This document shows, one piece after another, positions 35,807-44,572 of a stretch of 62,776 nt of DNA. The DNA is from an uncultured Porphyromonas sp. (GTDB taxonomy: Bacteria; Bacteroidota; Bacteroidia; Bacteroidales; Porphyromonadaceae). Location of the stretch: assembly GCF_905372525.1 (NCBI RefSeq), contig NZ_CAJPPN010000009.1, forward strand, positions 1 through 62,776, read 5' to 3'. Position numbers and translations under genes: made by a program. The notes beneath the pieces were generated by a model. That model worked only from the letters and a program-made list of their open reading frames with translations, ran no database searches and was not told where the DNA came from. Position 1 is the stretch's first letter. Each line of letters starts with the position of its first letter.

Positions 35807-37609
35807 CTACTTCCGGGCTGGCTGTCCCTGGATCTGATGATTATCGATATAGACCGAATAGTGAGCCTGGATAGATACCATCAGATTGGTAAACTTTCGT
35901 CTAAACCCTACGTAGTGGAAGGGTGAGGTAAAGTTATTTCCGCTAGCAGCATCCTCGGCATACCATTGACCATTCTCCATACGGAAGTTTTGGTCGATCG
36001 TCACCGATACAGGGGATGTCCCAGTATCCTTATGCCCGCCCTTCTTGGCATAGGGGTGGACATCGAAGGTCAGACTGAGGGTGACACGATCATACTTATC
36101 CTCACAATCCATCTGAATAATCCGATTAGCATGGATATAACGCTCGCCCTTGATACCAATGGTCTTGGGGAGGGACTCATCTCGATTTTGGGGATCCCAG
36201 AATGTATGATAGGCTATGGGATTATCTCTCTTCACGGGATAGTAGCGGACTTCGGCCTTCTTTAGACTTATCTCTCCGTGATTTGAGGGATCCCAACCAT
36301 CTATCCCATGGACATCCGTATGGATATCCTTCAGGCGGATAGCGAAGTTGTTATGCTTCTCCTCAGGCAGGTACTCTGTTTTATTGTAGGAATACTCTAG
36401 CGTGTTGTGCATTCTCACGAGGGAGTTGTCGTAGAGATGCTTTATCGTGAAGGAGATCGGAGCCCCGACATTCTGAGTAGAGAACCGAGCCCCCTGGAGG
36501 ATGAAGTCAGCGATATCCTTTGGGTTACCACTGAGTGCAGCCTTGAGACCCGCCTCGGCATCACCTCCACGCTGGAGCATCTTGACACGAGAGCTCTCGA
36601 CGATCTCATTCTTCTTGAAGTCCCCATTGACGGCGAAGCCTGCGAAGTAGGAGTGAAGGCCCGCATAGAGTGCCTCTTCCTCCCTATCACTCTCATAGAG
36701 GAGATAGTACACTCGACCGTAGGAGACTGAGGATACGAAGCAGATAGGGTTACCTGGCCCCGTGAAGGGCTCGAGCTCATAGGCTTGTATATCAGGAGTG
36801 AAAGCTCCCAAGAAGCCCATATCGGGATCCTGATAGCTCATCGTGAAGAAGCGCTGGTAGAGCTTCACCAGCACATAGCTCTTGTTGGATCTGAGTTCCG
36901 AGCCAGCGAAGGCTTGTATCTTAGCAAATACCTTCTTTACGTCCAGCCCTGTATGAATGGCGAGTTCCTTGATATTATGTACGATCTCCATGGTGTAGGA
37001 GACGCTGGCTGGAGTACCGCTCTGCATGTGTCTACGTAGTAGCTCATTTTGGGCATCTAGGACATCCGTCTCCTGCATCTTCTGCACCTCAGTATAGAAG
37101 TTCTCTGGCTTCGACTTATCTTCTCGGCTCTCTCCAGAGACGACCTGAAGCATGATACGTCCAGGCTTACGCTTCTCTATGATGGGGATTGCGTTGGGGA
37201 CACTATTGCCTCGGATGGAGTTGCCTTGGATGAGGCAGCCCGGCCACATCACAGAGGGCCAAGGGTCTAGTATGGCATACTCATCAGAGGTCTGGGTGAA
37301 GCTATAGTCTAGTTTCTGGGAGAACTTACGGCTCTTGACTAGCCTAGTTTGTCCGACAAGGTGCCTATACTCCACAGCACTCCCTACGGGCTCTCTTGAG
37401 CCTTCTTTGACCTTGAGTCCGGTCTCTGCGTCGCTAGGAGCGTCTAGGTGACCAGCAGATCGAAGGAGGGCGGTCACCTCTCGGATATTCTTGGGGGCGT
37501 TAGGGTCTACCCCGGGGTCGGGGTCTGGCCCGACGTTTCTCTGCTTACAAGAGGGAGCAAAGAGGCTAAGCCCAATGAGAGCCATAGTGGCGTAAACTCT
37601 TCTGTTCAT
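35807..37609 (-). CDS. Lipoprotein of the cholesterol-dependent cytolysin (thiol-activated cytolysin) family
   Basis: This is a predicted pore-forming protein. The 600-residue product has a lipobox (LFAPSC, Cys 21) and a Pro/Asp spacer, then CDC landmarks in order: MWPGCLIQGNSI (121-132), VSYTMEIVHNIKEL (203-216), YQRFFTMSYQDPD (251-263), FVSSVSYGRVYYLLYE (291-306), the domain-3 pair LQRGGDAE (GG 348-349), and ARFSTQNVGAPISFTIK (374-390). Where PFO-type toxins carry the Trp-rich undecapeptide, it reads MDCEDKYDRV (500-509): the Cys remains but all Trp are gone, so cholesterol binding as in classical CDCs is doubtful. It is AT-richer than sprA, stands alone, and lies between two copies of the sprA 3' end. 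Whether it attacks host, protist or bacterial membranes cannot be told. Confidence 0.85.
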   Translation of the reverse strand: MNRRVYATMALIGLSLFAPSCKQRNVGPDPDPGVDPNAPKNIREVTALLRSAGHLDAPSDAETGLKVKEGSREPVGSAVEYRHLVGQTRLVKSRKFSQKLDYSFTQTSDEYAILDPWPSVMWPGCLIQGNSIRGNSVPNAIPIIEKRKPGRIMLQVVSGESREDKSKPENFYTEVQKMQETDVLDAQNELLRRHMQSGTPASVSYTMEIVHNIKELAIHTGLDVKKVFAKIQAFAGSELRSNKSYVLVKLYQRFFTMSYQDPDMGFLGAFTPDIQAYELEPFTGPGNPICFVSSVSYGRVYYLLYESDREEEALYAGLHSYFAGFAVNGDFKKNEIVESSRVKMLQRGGDAEAGLKAALSGNPKDIADFILQGARFSTQNVGAPISFTIKHLYDNSLVRMHNTLEYSYNKTEYLPEEKHNNFAIRLKDIHTDVHGIDGWDPSNHGEISLKKAEVRYYPVKRDNPIAYHTFWDPQNRDESLPKTIGIKGERYIHANRIIQMDCEDKYDRVTLSLTFDVHPYAKKGGHKDTGTSPVSVTIDQNFRMENGQWYAEDAASGNNFTSPFHYVGFRRKFTNLMVSIQAHYSVYIDNHQIQGQPARK

Positions 37610-38065
37610 ATCGTGATGAATTAGGATGAGAAATAGTTTTATTACTCTTCTGAATGAGGGAGCGCCCCCCTCAGCAGAAAAGGGAGTGCCTGGCTAGGGA
37701 GCATCTGATTGATACCATCTAGGAAAGAGCCCGCGAAGCCTTGCGTAACCAAGCTTCTTTAGCCCTAATCGTAGTCATCATCCATCTAACATATTCTACC
37801 ATACAACGCCCTCGCCCTCACATCCGACAACATCGGGGTGAACAGAGGCTAGGTCTGATAACGAAGGCTTTGCAACCATAAATGTAACATATTTTCATCC
37901 AACATAGCCCCATCCTCTGTGTACACTCAGGGTCGACGTATGATCTCGCTCGCACTCCTGCCTTTGGATCTTCGGGGGTACCATTTCATATCCCAGGGAG
38001 CCTTAGCCCATTCCTAAAGATCCTAGGCATTATCCCCATGAAACAGACATACAAGCGAGCCCTAC
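37610..38065 (-). other. Upstream region of the cytolysin-like gene
   Basis: This AT-rich, gene-free stretch must contain the promoter of the cytolysin-like gene, but I find no clear TAnnTTTG on the minus strand. Motifs CATCCAACAT and CATCTAACAT occur at about 37781 and 37896. Confidence 0.3.
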
Positions 38066-38175
38066 AGAGGATATACTTAGAGCGATGTTGTGTACACGCG
38101 TGTATCACGCGTGTATACTGTTGTGTACACACGTGTATACTCATCCCTCCTAGGTAGGAGGTATTCGCATGGTAT
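38066..38175 (-). repeat. GTGTACAC palindromic repeat, copy 3 (inverted)
   Basis: Read on the minus strand it follows the other two copies: ACCTCCTACCTAGGAGG, GAGTATACACGTGTGTACAC, GTATACACGCGTG, ACACGCGTGTACACAAC, then CGCTCTAAGTATATCC. It is inside the segment bracketed by direct repeat B. Confidence 0.8.
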
Positions 38176-38292
38176 ATCTAGACTAGAACACGTATACTTC
38201 TATCTTCGGCATATACACCTTGACGACCTTACCCTCGCACTATAGTGATTTCATGCGTCAGCCCTGTGTGTACACTCCAGCACACGCTCGGA

Positions 38293-38492
38293 ACTGAGTG
38301 CCGAGTACGAGCTGAGCCGCCTCATCGCCCTCAAGGCCTACTACGAGTGGATGCGCAACGTGCCACTCGTGAGCACGTACTCCTTCCCCATCTCCACGAC
38401 AGCCTATGGGCTCTCCCTGCGCCTCACCTTGACCAACTAGCCCCGCACCCGTGGACTCGCCCCAAGAGCAGGAAGAGGGGCAAAGACTCCAG
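38293..38492 (+). pseudogene. Direct repeat B, copy 2: orphan 3' end of sprA
   Basis: The frame encodes LSAEYELSRLIALKAYYEW and onward to a stop at 38438-38440, identical to the sprA C terminus except one residue (Met for Ser). Of the codons that differ in DNA, eight are synonymous and one is not. There is no start or upstream sprA sequence, so it is not expressed as SprA. Confidence 0.88.
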
Positions 38493-38584
38493 ACACCGCC
38501 CCTTCCAAAGCCCTCTCCCCTACCCAACCGCAACGCACTCTCCGAGAGACCCACCCACGGGATATCAAGAGACCAAGGAGAGGA

Positions 38585-38704
38585 CTCGGTAAGAGCGTAT
38601 CAATCACCTTACATAGGTGACGAAGACGCTCTTACCGAGAACGCTGTGACGCTCTTACCGAGAACGCACTTGCGCTCTCGGTAAGAGCGTTTCACCCCTC
38701 TAGT
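38585..38704 (+). repeat. ACCGAGA inverted-repeat element, copy 2
   Basis: Four interleaved palindromic units: CTCGGTAAGAGCG at 38585, CTCTTACCGAGAACGC twice (about 38629 and 38652) and CTCTCGGTAAGAGCG at 38674, ending CGTTTCACCCCTCTAG as in copy 1 (15340-15452). The stretch 38705-38950 holds no gene. Confidence 0.7.
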
Positions 38705-38956
38705 AACCTTCGTCACAGAGCCCATTTAGACGTGAGCACAAGCAGCGATATTGCATGGAAGACCAAGGGGTTCGCCAAGCCATTGGGTGGGTGAATAGCC
38801 CACACGAGAGTGGTCGGCTCAATTACCGTTAAGAGGGGGAAGCGATGTAGTAAGACGAGAAGAAGGGGAATAGAGGCGTAGGGAGAGGGGGACTATGGGT
38901 AACGCAGAATGGGTGTCTTAGGGAGGGCAAATCACACTTAGGATACAGATTTATAG

Positions 38957-38964
38957 TATTTTTG
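38957..38964 (+). promoter_or_regulatory. -7 element of the glnS promoter
   Basis: TATTTTTG lies 39 bases before the glnS start in an AT-rich stretch. Confidence 0.6.
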
Positions 38965-39002
38965 TTGGTATAATCATTTCACCCACTAACGATAAGAAGA
39001 CT

Positions 39003-40727
39003 ATGACCACAGAGAGAGAGGTCACGACCATAATAGAAGATGAAGGGAAGAAGAGCCTGAACTTCATCGAGCAGATCGTAGAGCGCGATCTCAGCGAAGG
39101 GAAGCACGACGGACGTATACAGACCCGCTTCCCACCCGAGCCCAACGGATACCTGCACATCGGTCACGCCAAGGCCATTTGCATGGACTTCGGCATCGCT
39201 CAGAAGTACGGCGGAGTGTGTAACCTACGCTTCGACGACACCAACCCCACCAAGGAGGATGTCGAGTACGTGGACGCTATCCGTGAGGATATCGAGTGGC
39301 TGGGCTTCCATTGGGGTGCAGAGTTCTATGCCTCGGACTACTTCGATCAGCTGTACCACTTCGCCGAGGAGCTCATCCTAGCTGGCCATGCCTACGTAGA
39401 TGAGCAGACTGCCGAGCAGATCGCCCAGCAGAAGGGTACCCCTACCACCCCCGGTGTGGCGAGCCCCTACCGTGACCGCCCACGTGAGGAGAGCCTAGAG
39501 CTCTTCCGTCGGATGAACTCCGGGGAGCTGGAGGAGGGCTCGATGATCCTAAGGGCAAAGATCGATATGGCTTCGCCCAACATGCACTTCCGAGACCCGA
39601 TCATCTACCGCATCATCAAGGTCCCCCACCACCGTACGGGCACGAAGTGGAACGTCTATCCGATGTACGACTTCGCCCACGGCCAGAGCGACTACTTCGA
39701 GGGTGTCACCCACTCGATCTGTACGCTGGAGTTCGTCGTACACCGCCCACTCTATGACTACTTCATCGACCTACTGAAGCAGGTCGAGCCGGGTCAGGAT
39801 GGCCCTTACCGCCCACGCCAGTACGAGTTCAACCGCCTGAACCTCACCTACACGATGATGAGCAAGCGCAAGCTCCTACAGCTCGTCAAGGAGGGCTTCG
39901 TCTCGGGATGGGACGACCCCCGTATGCCTACTATCTGCGGGCTACGTCGTCGTGGCTACACCCCCGAGTCCATACGTGGCTTCATCGACCGCATCGGCTA
40001 CACGAAGTACGACGGGATGATCGATGTCGCCCTGCTGGAGCACTCTGTCCGTGAGGATCTCAACCGCCGTGCTCTACGTGGCTCTGCCGTCCTGCGCCCC
40101 ATACGTCTCATCATCACGAACTACCCCGAGGGACAGACGGAGGATATGGCCTTCCTCAACAACCCCGAGGATCCCAACTCCGACTCCCACACCATCCGCT
40201 TCTCCCGAGAGCTCTACATCGAGGCCGAGGACTTCATGGAGGATGCGCCTAAGAAGTACTTCCGCATGACCCCCGGGCAGGAGGTGCGCCTCAAGAGCGC
40301 CTACATCGTACGCTGCACCGGGTGCAAGCGTGATGAGGCGGGCAATGTCGTAGAGGTCTATGCCGAGTACGACCCCGAGACGCTAAGCGGACGCCCCGAG
40401 AGCAACCGCAAGGTCAAGGGTACCATCCACTGGGTATCCGCCACGGACAGCGTGGAGGCTGAGGTACGTCTGTATGACCGCCTCTTCACCGATGAAGACC
40501 CCTCGGAGATCAAGGACAAGGAGCTCTCGGAGCTACTCAATCCCGAGTCACTCGAGGTCGTCAAGGGCTGTCGCATAGAGCCCTTCCTCGCTGGGGCACA
40601 GCTCGGGGAGTACTACCAGTTCCAGCGTATCGGCTACTTCTGCCTTGACCCTGACAGCCGCCCCGATCACCTTGTCTTCAACCGTACGGTCTCGCTCAAG
40701 GATACGTGGAAGAAGGTCAATAAGTAG
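39003..40727 (+). CDS. glnS: Glutaminyl-tRNA synthetase
   Basis: GlnS charges tRNA-Gln. The 574-residue product has the class I signatures: HIGH form PPEPNGYLHIGHAKAIC near residue 43, LRFDDTNP near 75 and the KMSKS-type loop MMSKRKL near 285, followed by the beta-barrel anticodon-binding domains. Length is normal for bacterial GlnS. A DedA gene follows 27 bases downstream. Confidence 0.96.
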   Translation: MTTEREVTTIIEDEGKKSLNFIEQIVERDLSEGKHDGRIQTRFPPEPNGYLHIGHAKAICMDFGIAQKYGGVCNLRFDDTNPTKEDVEYVDAIREDIEWLGFHWGAEFYASDYFDQLYHFAEELILAGHAYVDEQTAEQIAQQKGTPTTPGVASPYRDRPREESLELFRRMNSGELEEGSMILRAKIDMASPNMHFRDPIIYRIIKVPHHRTGTKWNVYPMYDFAHGQSDYFEGVTHSICTLEFVVHRPLYDYFIDLLKQVEPGQDGPYRPRQYEFNRLNLTYTMMSKRKLLQLVKEGFVSGWDDPRMPTICGLRRRGYTPESIRGFIDRIGYTKYDGMIDVALLEHSVREDLNRRALRGSAVLRPIRLIITNYPEGQTEDMAFLNNPEDPNSDSHTIRFSRELYIEAEDFMEDAPKKYFRMTPGQEVRLKSAYIVRCTGCKRDEAGNVVEVYAEYDPETLSGRPESNRKVKGTIHWVSATDSVEAEVRLYDRLFTDEDPSEIKDKELSELLNPESLEVVKGCRIEPFLAGAQLGEYYQFQRIGYFCLDPDSRPDHLVFNRTVSLKDTWKKVNK

Positions 40728-40754
40728 TCCTCCACTCGTCCTCTAGAATATAGT

Positions 40755-41390
40755 ATGCTCGAATCATTAGGCTTCATTCAGGATATACTCCACCATCTCG
40801 ACTACCTATGGGTAACGATACTCATGGCTATCGAGTCGTCCTTCATCCCCTTCCCCTCGGAGGTCGTCGTACCCCCAGCAGCCTATAAGGCGGCGCAGGG
40901 GGAGATGAATATCTTCCTCGTCGTCTTCTTCGCCACCCTCGGGTCAGACATCGGTGCGCTGGTGAACTATTACCTCGCCCGCTATCTAGGTCGCCCGATC
41001 GTGTATAAGTTCGCCTCCTCCCGCCTGGGGCGCCTATGCCTCCTCTCGGCAGAGAAGGTAGAGAAGGCCGAAGGGTACTTCGTCAAGAACGGAGTGACCT
41101 CCACCCTCGTAGGTCGTCTCGTCCCCGGTATCCGCCAGCTGATCTCTATCCCAGCAGGTCTAGCGGAGATGCCCGTCGGGCGCTTCCTGCTCTATACGAC
41201 GATCGGTGCCGGGGCATGGAACATCGTCCTCGCCCTACTCGGGTGGTTCATCGGCAGGACCGTCCCCCCCGAGCTCTTCGCAGAGACCATCCAGCGCTAC
41301 AGCTCCGCTATCGGGCTGGGGATCGTAGCCCTACTCGTAGTCGCAGGTATCGGCTACTACCTCTACAAGAGAAATAGGAAGGCCAAGTAA
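40755..41390 (+). CDS. DedA family membrane protein
   Basis: DedA/SNARE-associated proteins are polytopic membrane proteins; several act as lipid-carrier translocases, including for undecaprenyl phosphate. The 211-residue product has the family pattern ESSFIPFPSEVVVPPAAY near residue 27, a long GSDIGALVNYYLARYLGRP motif near 63 and GRLVPGIRQLISIPAGLAEMP near 120. Substrate here is unknown. A terminator hairpin is built over the stop codon. Confidence 0.9.
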   Translation: MLESLGFIQDILHHLDYLWVTILMAIESSFIPFPSEVVVPPAAYKAAQGEMNIFLVVFFATLGSDIGALVNYYLARYLGRPIVYKFASSRLGRLCLLSAEKVEKAEGYFVKNGVTSTLVGRLVPGIRQLISIPAGLAEMPVGRFLLYTTIGAGAWNIVLALLGWFIGRTVPPELFAETIQRYSSAIGLGIVALLVVAGIGYYLYKRNRKAK

Positions 41391-41402
41391 GGCCTTCCTA
41401 TT
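41373..41402 (+). terminator. Terminator hairpin overlapping the DedA stop codon
   Basis: AATAGGAAGGCC (41373-41384) pairs perfectly with GGCCTTCCTATT (41391-41402); the stop codon TAA lies in the 6-base loop. The T-tract after it is weak (CTCCTCTC). Confidence 0.6.
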
Positions 41403-41458
41403 CTCCTCTCTACCCTCTTGACCAAGGCCTCCCCCCAAGGCTCTTTCCCCTACCCGAA

Positions 41459-43039
41459 ATGACTACGCTCCAGCTTACCCTCACCCCCGAGGTCGCAGCA
41501 TCTGACGCACGCATCCGAGAGGAGGTCGCTCGCCAGCTCTCTATCCCTACCGAGGATATTACCTCGATCCAGATACGCAGACGCAATATCGACGCTCGCC
41601 AGCGTCGTATCCTGGTCAATCTAGGTGTCGAGGTCTATCTCACGGGGGAGGAGCCCTGCATAGATACCTTCGAGGACTTGGTCTACCCCGATGTCTCCTC
41701 CGCCCCGACAGCGGTCGTGGTAGGGGCTGGCCCCTGTGGACTCTTTGCCGCGCTTAGGCTCATAGAGCTAGGTGTGCGCCCCATCGTCGTGGAGCGAGGG
41801 CAGGATGTGATGCAGCGCAGACGAGACCTAGCCACTCTAGCTAAGACGGGGGTGATTGATCCCGAGAGCAACTACAGCTACGGCGAGGGCGGGGCAGGAG
41901 CCTTCTCCGATGGCAAGCTCTATACACGGAGCAAGAAACGAGGGAGTGTGGAGAAGACCCTGCGTGTCTTCTGCCGCTTCGGAGCTGACCCCAAGATCCT
42001 CATCGATGCCCACCCTCATATCGGCACAGACAAGCTCCCCGTGATCATCCGTAGGATGCGAGAGCAGATCCTCGGCTCAGGGGGTGAGGTGCACTTCGGC
42101 TGTCGCATGACAGAGCTCATCCTAGAGGGGGGCAAGGTAAGAGGCATCCTCACGGCCACGGGCGAGAGCTTTATGGGTCCCGTGATCCTAGCCACAGGGC
42201 ACTCGGCACGAGACGTCTACCGCTACCTAGATCGGGCAGGAGTGCTCATCGAGGCTAAGCCTATCGCCGTAGGTGTGCGCCTAGAGCACCCCCAGCAGCT
42301 CATCGACCAGATCCGCTACCACAGCCCCGAGGGACGAGGGAAGTGGCTACCAGCGGCAGAGTATGTCTACAAGGCTCAGTCGGCAGGACGTGGCGTCTAC
42401 AGCTTCTGCATGTGCCCAGGGGGCTTCATCGTGCCCGCCTCGACAGCTCCCGAGGAGACTGTCGTCAATGGGATGTCCCCCGCCAATAGAGGCTCTCGCT
42501 GGGCCAACTCAGGGATGGTCGTAGAGCTTCACCCCGAGGACATCCCTGAGACGGGGATCTCGGTAGAGGAACTCCATTCTCCCCTTGCCCTCATGTACTG
42601 GTGTGAGGAGCTGGAGCGTAGGAGCTACCTCGCTGCCGAACGTTCGCTCCGTGCCCCAGCCCAGCGAATGACAGACTTCCTGAAGGGTCGAGCCTCCAGC
42701 ACCCTACCTTCTACCTCCTATACGATGGGACTCACCTCGGGCAACCTCCATGAGTGGATGCCAGAATTCGTGACGAAGCGACTGGCAGAGGGCTTCAGAG
42801 CCTTCGACCGCTCTACACGGGGCTTCATCAGCGAAGAGGCGCAGCTCATCGCCGTAGAGAGTCGTACCTCCTCACCCGTTCGTATCCCCCGAGATAGGGA
42901 GCACTACCGCCACATCCTCATCGACGGACTCTACCCCGCAGGCGAAGGTGCAGGCTACGCAGGGGGTATCGTCTCGGCAGCTATCGACGGCGAGAACGCC
43001 GCTACCGCCCTAGCCTCCGCTCTGCAACCCATGCGATAG
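41459..43039 (+). CDS. FAD-dependent oxidoreductase
   Basis: The 526-residue product has an N-terminal alpha/beta domain (about 1-70), then the dinucleotide-binding motif VVVGAGPCGLFAALRL near residue 86, the motif YSYGEGGAGAFSDGKLYTRSK near 140, and a C-terminal motif with GLYPAGEGAGYAGGIVSAAIDG near 495 that closes the FAD site. It belongs to the widespread uncharacterised FAD-dependent dehydrogenase group; the substrate is unknown. Neighbours do not suggest a pathway. It runs towards the minus-strand polysaccharide locus and is separated from it by a perfect terminator. Confidence 0.85.
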   Translation: MTTLQLTLTPEVAASDARIREEVARQLSIPTEDITSIQIRRRNIDARQRRILVNLGVEVYLTGEEPCIDTFEDLVYPDVSSAPTAVVVGAGPCGLFAALRLIELGVRPIVVERGQDVMQRRRDLATLAKTGVIDPESNYSYGEGGAGAFSDGKLYTRSKKRGSVEKTLRVFCRFGADPKILIDAHPHIGTDKLPVIIRRMREQILGSGGEVHFGCRMTELILEGGKVRGILTATGESFMGPVILATGHSARDVYRYLDRAGVLIEAKPIAVGVRLEHPQQLIDQIRYHSPEGRGKWLPAAEYVYKAQSAGRGVYSFCMCPGGFIVPASTAPEETVVNGMSPANRGSRWANSGMVVELHPEDIPETGISVEELHSPLALMYWCEELERRSYLAAERSLRAPAQRMTDFLKGRASSTLPSTSYTMGLTSGNLHEWMPEFVTKRLAEGFRAFDRSTRGFISEEAQLIAVESRTSSPVRIPRDREHYRHILIDGLYPAGEGAGYAGGIVSAAIDGENAATALASALQPMR

Positions 43040-43106
43040 CAAGGAGTGCGAGCAAGCCCCCATAGACAATAATCACGCTACGCCACGACCGCTAGACGCT
43101 AGAGCG

Positions 43107-43163
43107 CGACTATACAGCAAGGGCTGCACTCCGTATAGGAGTGCAGCCCTTGCTGTATAGTCG
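43107..43163. terminator. Bidirectional terminator, perfect 26-bp inverted repeat
   Basis: 43107-43132 pairs without mismatch with 43138-43163 around loop GTATA. It separates the plus-strand oxidoreductase gene from the end of the minus-strand polysaccharide locus. Confidence 0.88.
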
Positions 43164-43179
43164 TCTTAGGGGAAGAGCC

Positions 43180-43668
43180 TCAATAGCCCCAGCGAAGGAG
43201 CGTACGGCGATAGAGTGCCAGACAGAGGCGACGGATGAAGTTGTGCTTAGGCCATAGGTGCTCGTAGCACCACCAGAGACGAGAGCCTAGCTCGATCACC
43301 TTCTTTCCTCGTAGTATAGCGGTCGCCTCAGCGAGGACTTGATCGGGGGTGCACTGCTCCCTCTGGTAGGGATTGCCATCCCCTCTCAGGGTGATGATAT
43401 GCCCCTCTATACGCTCGACCCGATGAAGAGCATAGCCCTGAGGGATACGTACGAGTAGGAGACGACCCACCTGGATCGAGTCCCCACTGAGGGCAGAGAG
43501 GACGATCGTATCCCGAGTGTCTCTGATGAGTGGGAGCATACTGGAGCCCTTCGCACGTATCTTCACCCGCTTGCCAGAGGCTAGGCGGGATAGGATCTCA
43601 CGAAAGAACTCGTCCGCCCCTACGACGAGCGAGGAGCGTCTAGTGTCCGTACGCTGCGTATCGCTCAT
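43180..43668 (-). CDS. S26/S24-type signal-peptidase-like protein
   Basis: The 162-residue product carries GSSMLPLI with the likely nucleophile S43, LHRVERIEG with H82, and LRGDGNP with D97. That is the Ser-His layout of SipW/ER-type signal peptidases, not the Ser-Lys dyad of bacterial LepB. No strong N-terminal membrane anchor is seen, which is unusual for a signal peptidase; the C terminus has a hydrophobic/basic stretch. It is the last gene of the polysaccharide locus, 13 bases after an HprK-like kinase gene. Pairing of these two families recurs in Bacteroidota and in peptide-modification clusters (general knowledge). Substrate unknown. Confidence 0.7.
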   Translation of the reverse strand: MSDTQRTDTRRSSLVVGADEFFREILSRLASGKRVKIRAKGSSMLPLIRDTRDTIVLSALSGDSIQVGRLLLVRIPQGYALHRVERIEGHIITLRGDGNPYQREQCTPDQVLAEATAILRGKKVIELGSRLWWCYEHLWPKHNFIRRLCLALYRRTLLRWGY

Positions 43669-43681
43669 GAGTCCTATGAGC

Positions 43682-44560
43682 TTAGTCCAGGAGCTGACGG
43701 GTGAGCGAGACAGCCTCCTCGTCCGGACGGCAGTCTAGGCGGTAGACCGGGATACGCTCCAGCACGTCAGCTACCGTGTCAAACATCGCTAGGTGACGCA
43801 CCTTGTCCGAGTGTAGGAAGGCCGAGGAAGAGTAGATCGCATCGAAGCTATCCCGCCCTCGCAGACGAGAGAGCTTATTCTCGGGTGCTTGGTAGAGGTA
43901 GACGAAGGCCTTGACACGTGCCGACTCGTTCTTGTAGCAGGGTGTACTTCCGCTCCAAGGACAGCCATAGACACGTACCTCGCCATCCTCTAGGACACGT
44001 ACGATTGGCTCATCATCATTGAGGAGCGTCGCCCCCGGGACAAACTTGCGCCAGAGACGGCTATGCGTACTCTTCCCCGTACCGCTCACGCCGAGGAAGA
44101 GCAAGGCTTGGCCATTCAGCACCGTGACCGAGGCATGCATCTTGAGCGTACGATGTGGAGCCACAGCGACCCCAAAGGCAATCATGATGAGCCTATTGAT
44201 GAAGATCGCAGCCGAGGGATCATCCAGCAGGACGTCGGAGACGATCGTTCGCCAAGAGCGATCCACGCACAGCGCCTGATGACGGCGGTCAATAGTGAGC
44301 TCCAGCAGGAGCTGTCTATCATCCGTGTGATAGACCTGTGCCCGTACCCCATCGGAGGTCTTGTCCTCGAGTAGAGCGATACGCTTCTTGGTATCTAGGT
44401 CTACACTACCCGTGAACGTGAAGAGAGGCTCAACACCCACAGGGAGCTCCGCCACGCGGAAGGGCTCATAGTTCGGCAATAGGCTAGCCGTGACCTCAGG
44501 AGCAGGCGTATAGAGCACGATATGCTCCGAAGCAATGCAATATATGAGTTGTCCGTCCAT
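43682..44560 (-). CDS. HprK-like Ser kinase family protein
   Basis: The 292-residue product has a P-loop GVSGTGKST (157-165) preceded by KMHASVTVLNG, and LNDDEPIVRV after it, as in the HPr kinase C-terminal domain. The N-terminal half has no HprK N domain. Such stand-alone kinases phosphorylate serines on peptides in lasso-peptide loci or have unknown targets. Here no peptide precursor or radical-SAM gene is visible; the neighbours are an S26-like peptidase and a glycosyltransferase, so the target may be a component of the polysaccharide system. It starts 12 bases after the GT2 gene ends. Confidence 0.75.
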   Translation of the reverse strand: MDGQLIYCIASEHIVLYTPAPEVTASLLPNYEPFRVAELPVGVEPLFTFTGSVDLDTKKRIALLEDKTSDGVRAQVYHTDDRQLLLELTIDRRHQALCVDRSWRTIVSDVLLDDPSAAIFINRLIMIAFGVAVAPHRTLKMHASVTVLNGQALLFLGVSGTGKSTHSRLWRKFVPGATLLNDDEPIVRVLEDGEVRVYGCPWSGSTPCYKNESARVKAFVYLYQAPENKLSRLRGRDSFDAIYSSSAFLHSDKVRHLAMFDTVADVLERIPVYRLDCRPDEEAVSLTRQLLD

Positions 44561-44572
44561 TGTCTTTTGTCT

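Noticed and set aside
38245..38592. 115-codon plus-strand frame over the orphan sprA end
   Set aside because: It reads the duplicated sprA segment in the wrong frame; the sprA-like frame ends at 38440.
35553..38600. Integrative element with integrase at the sprA 3' end
   Set aside because: The direct repeat fits such a model, but no integrase, transposase or excision gene is present between the copies, so only a recombination-borne segment is claimed.
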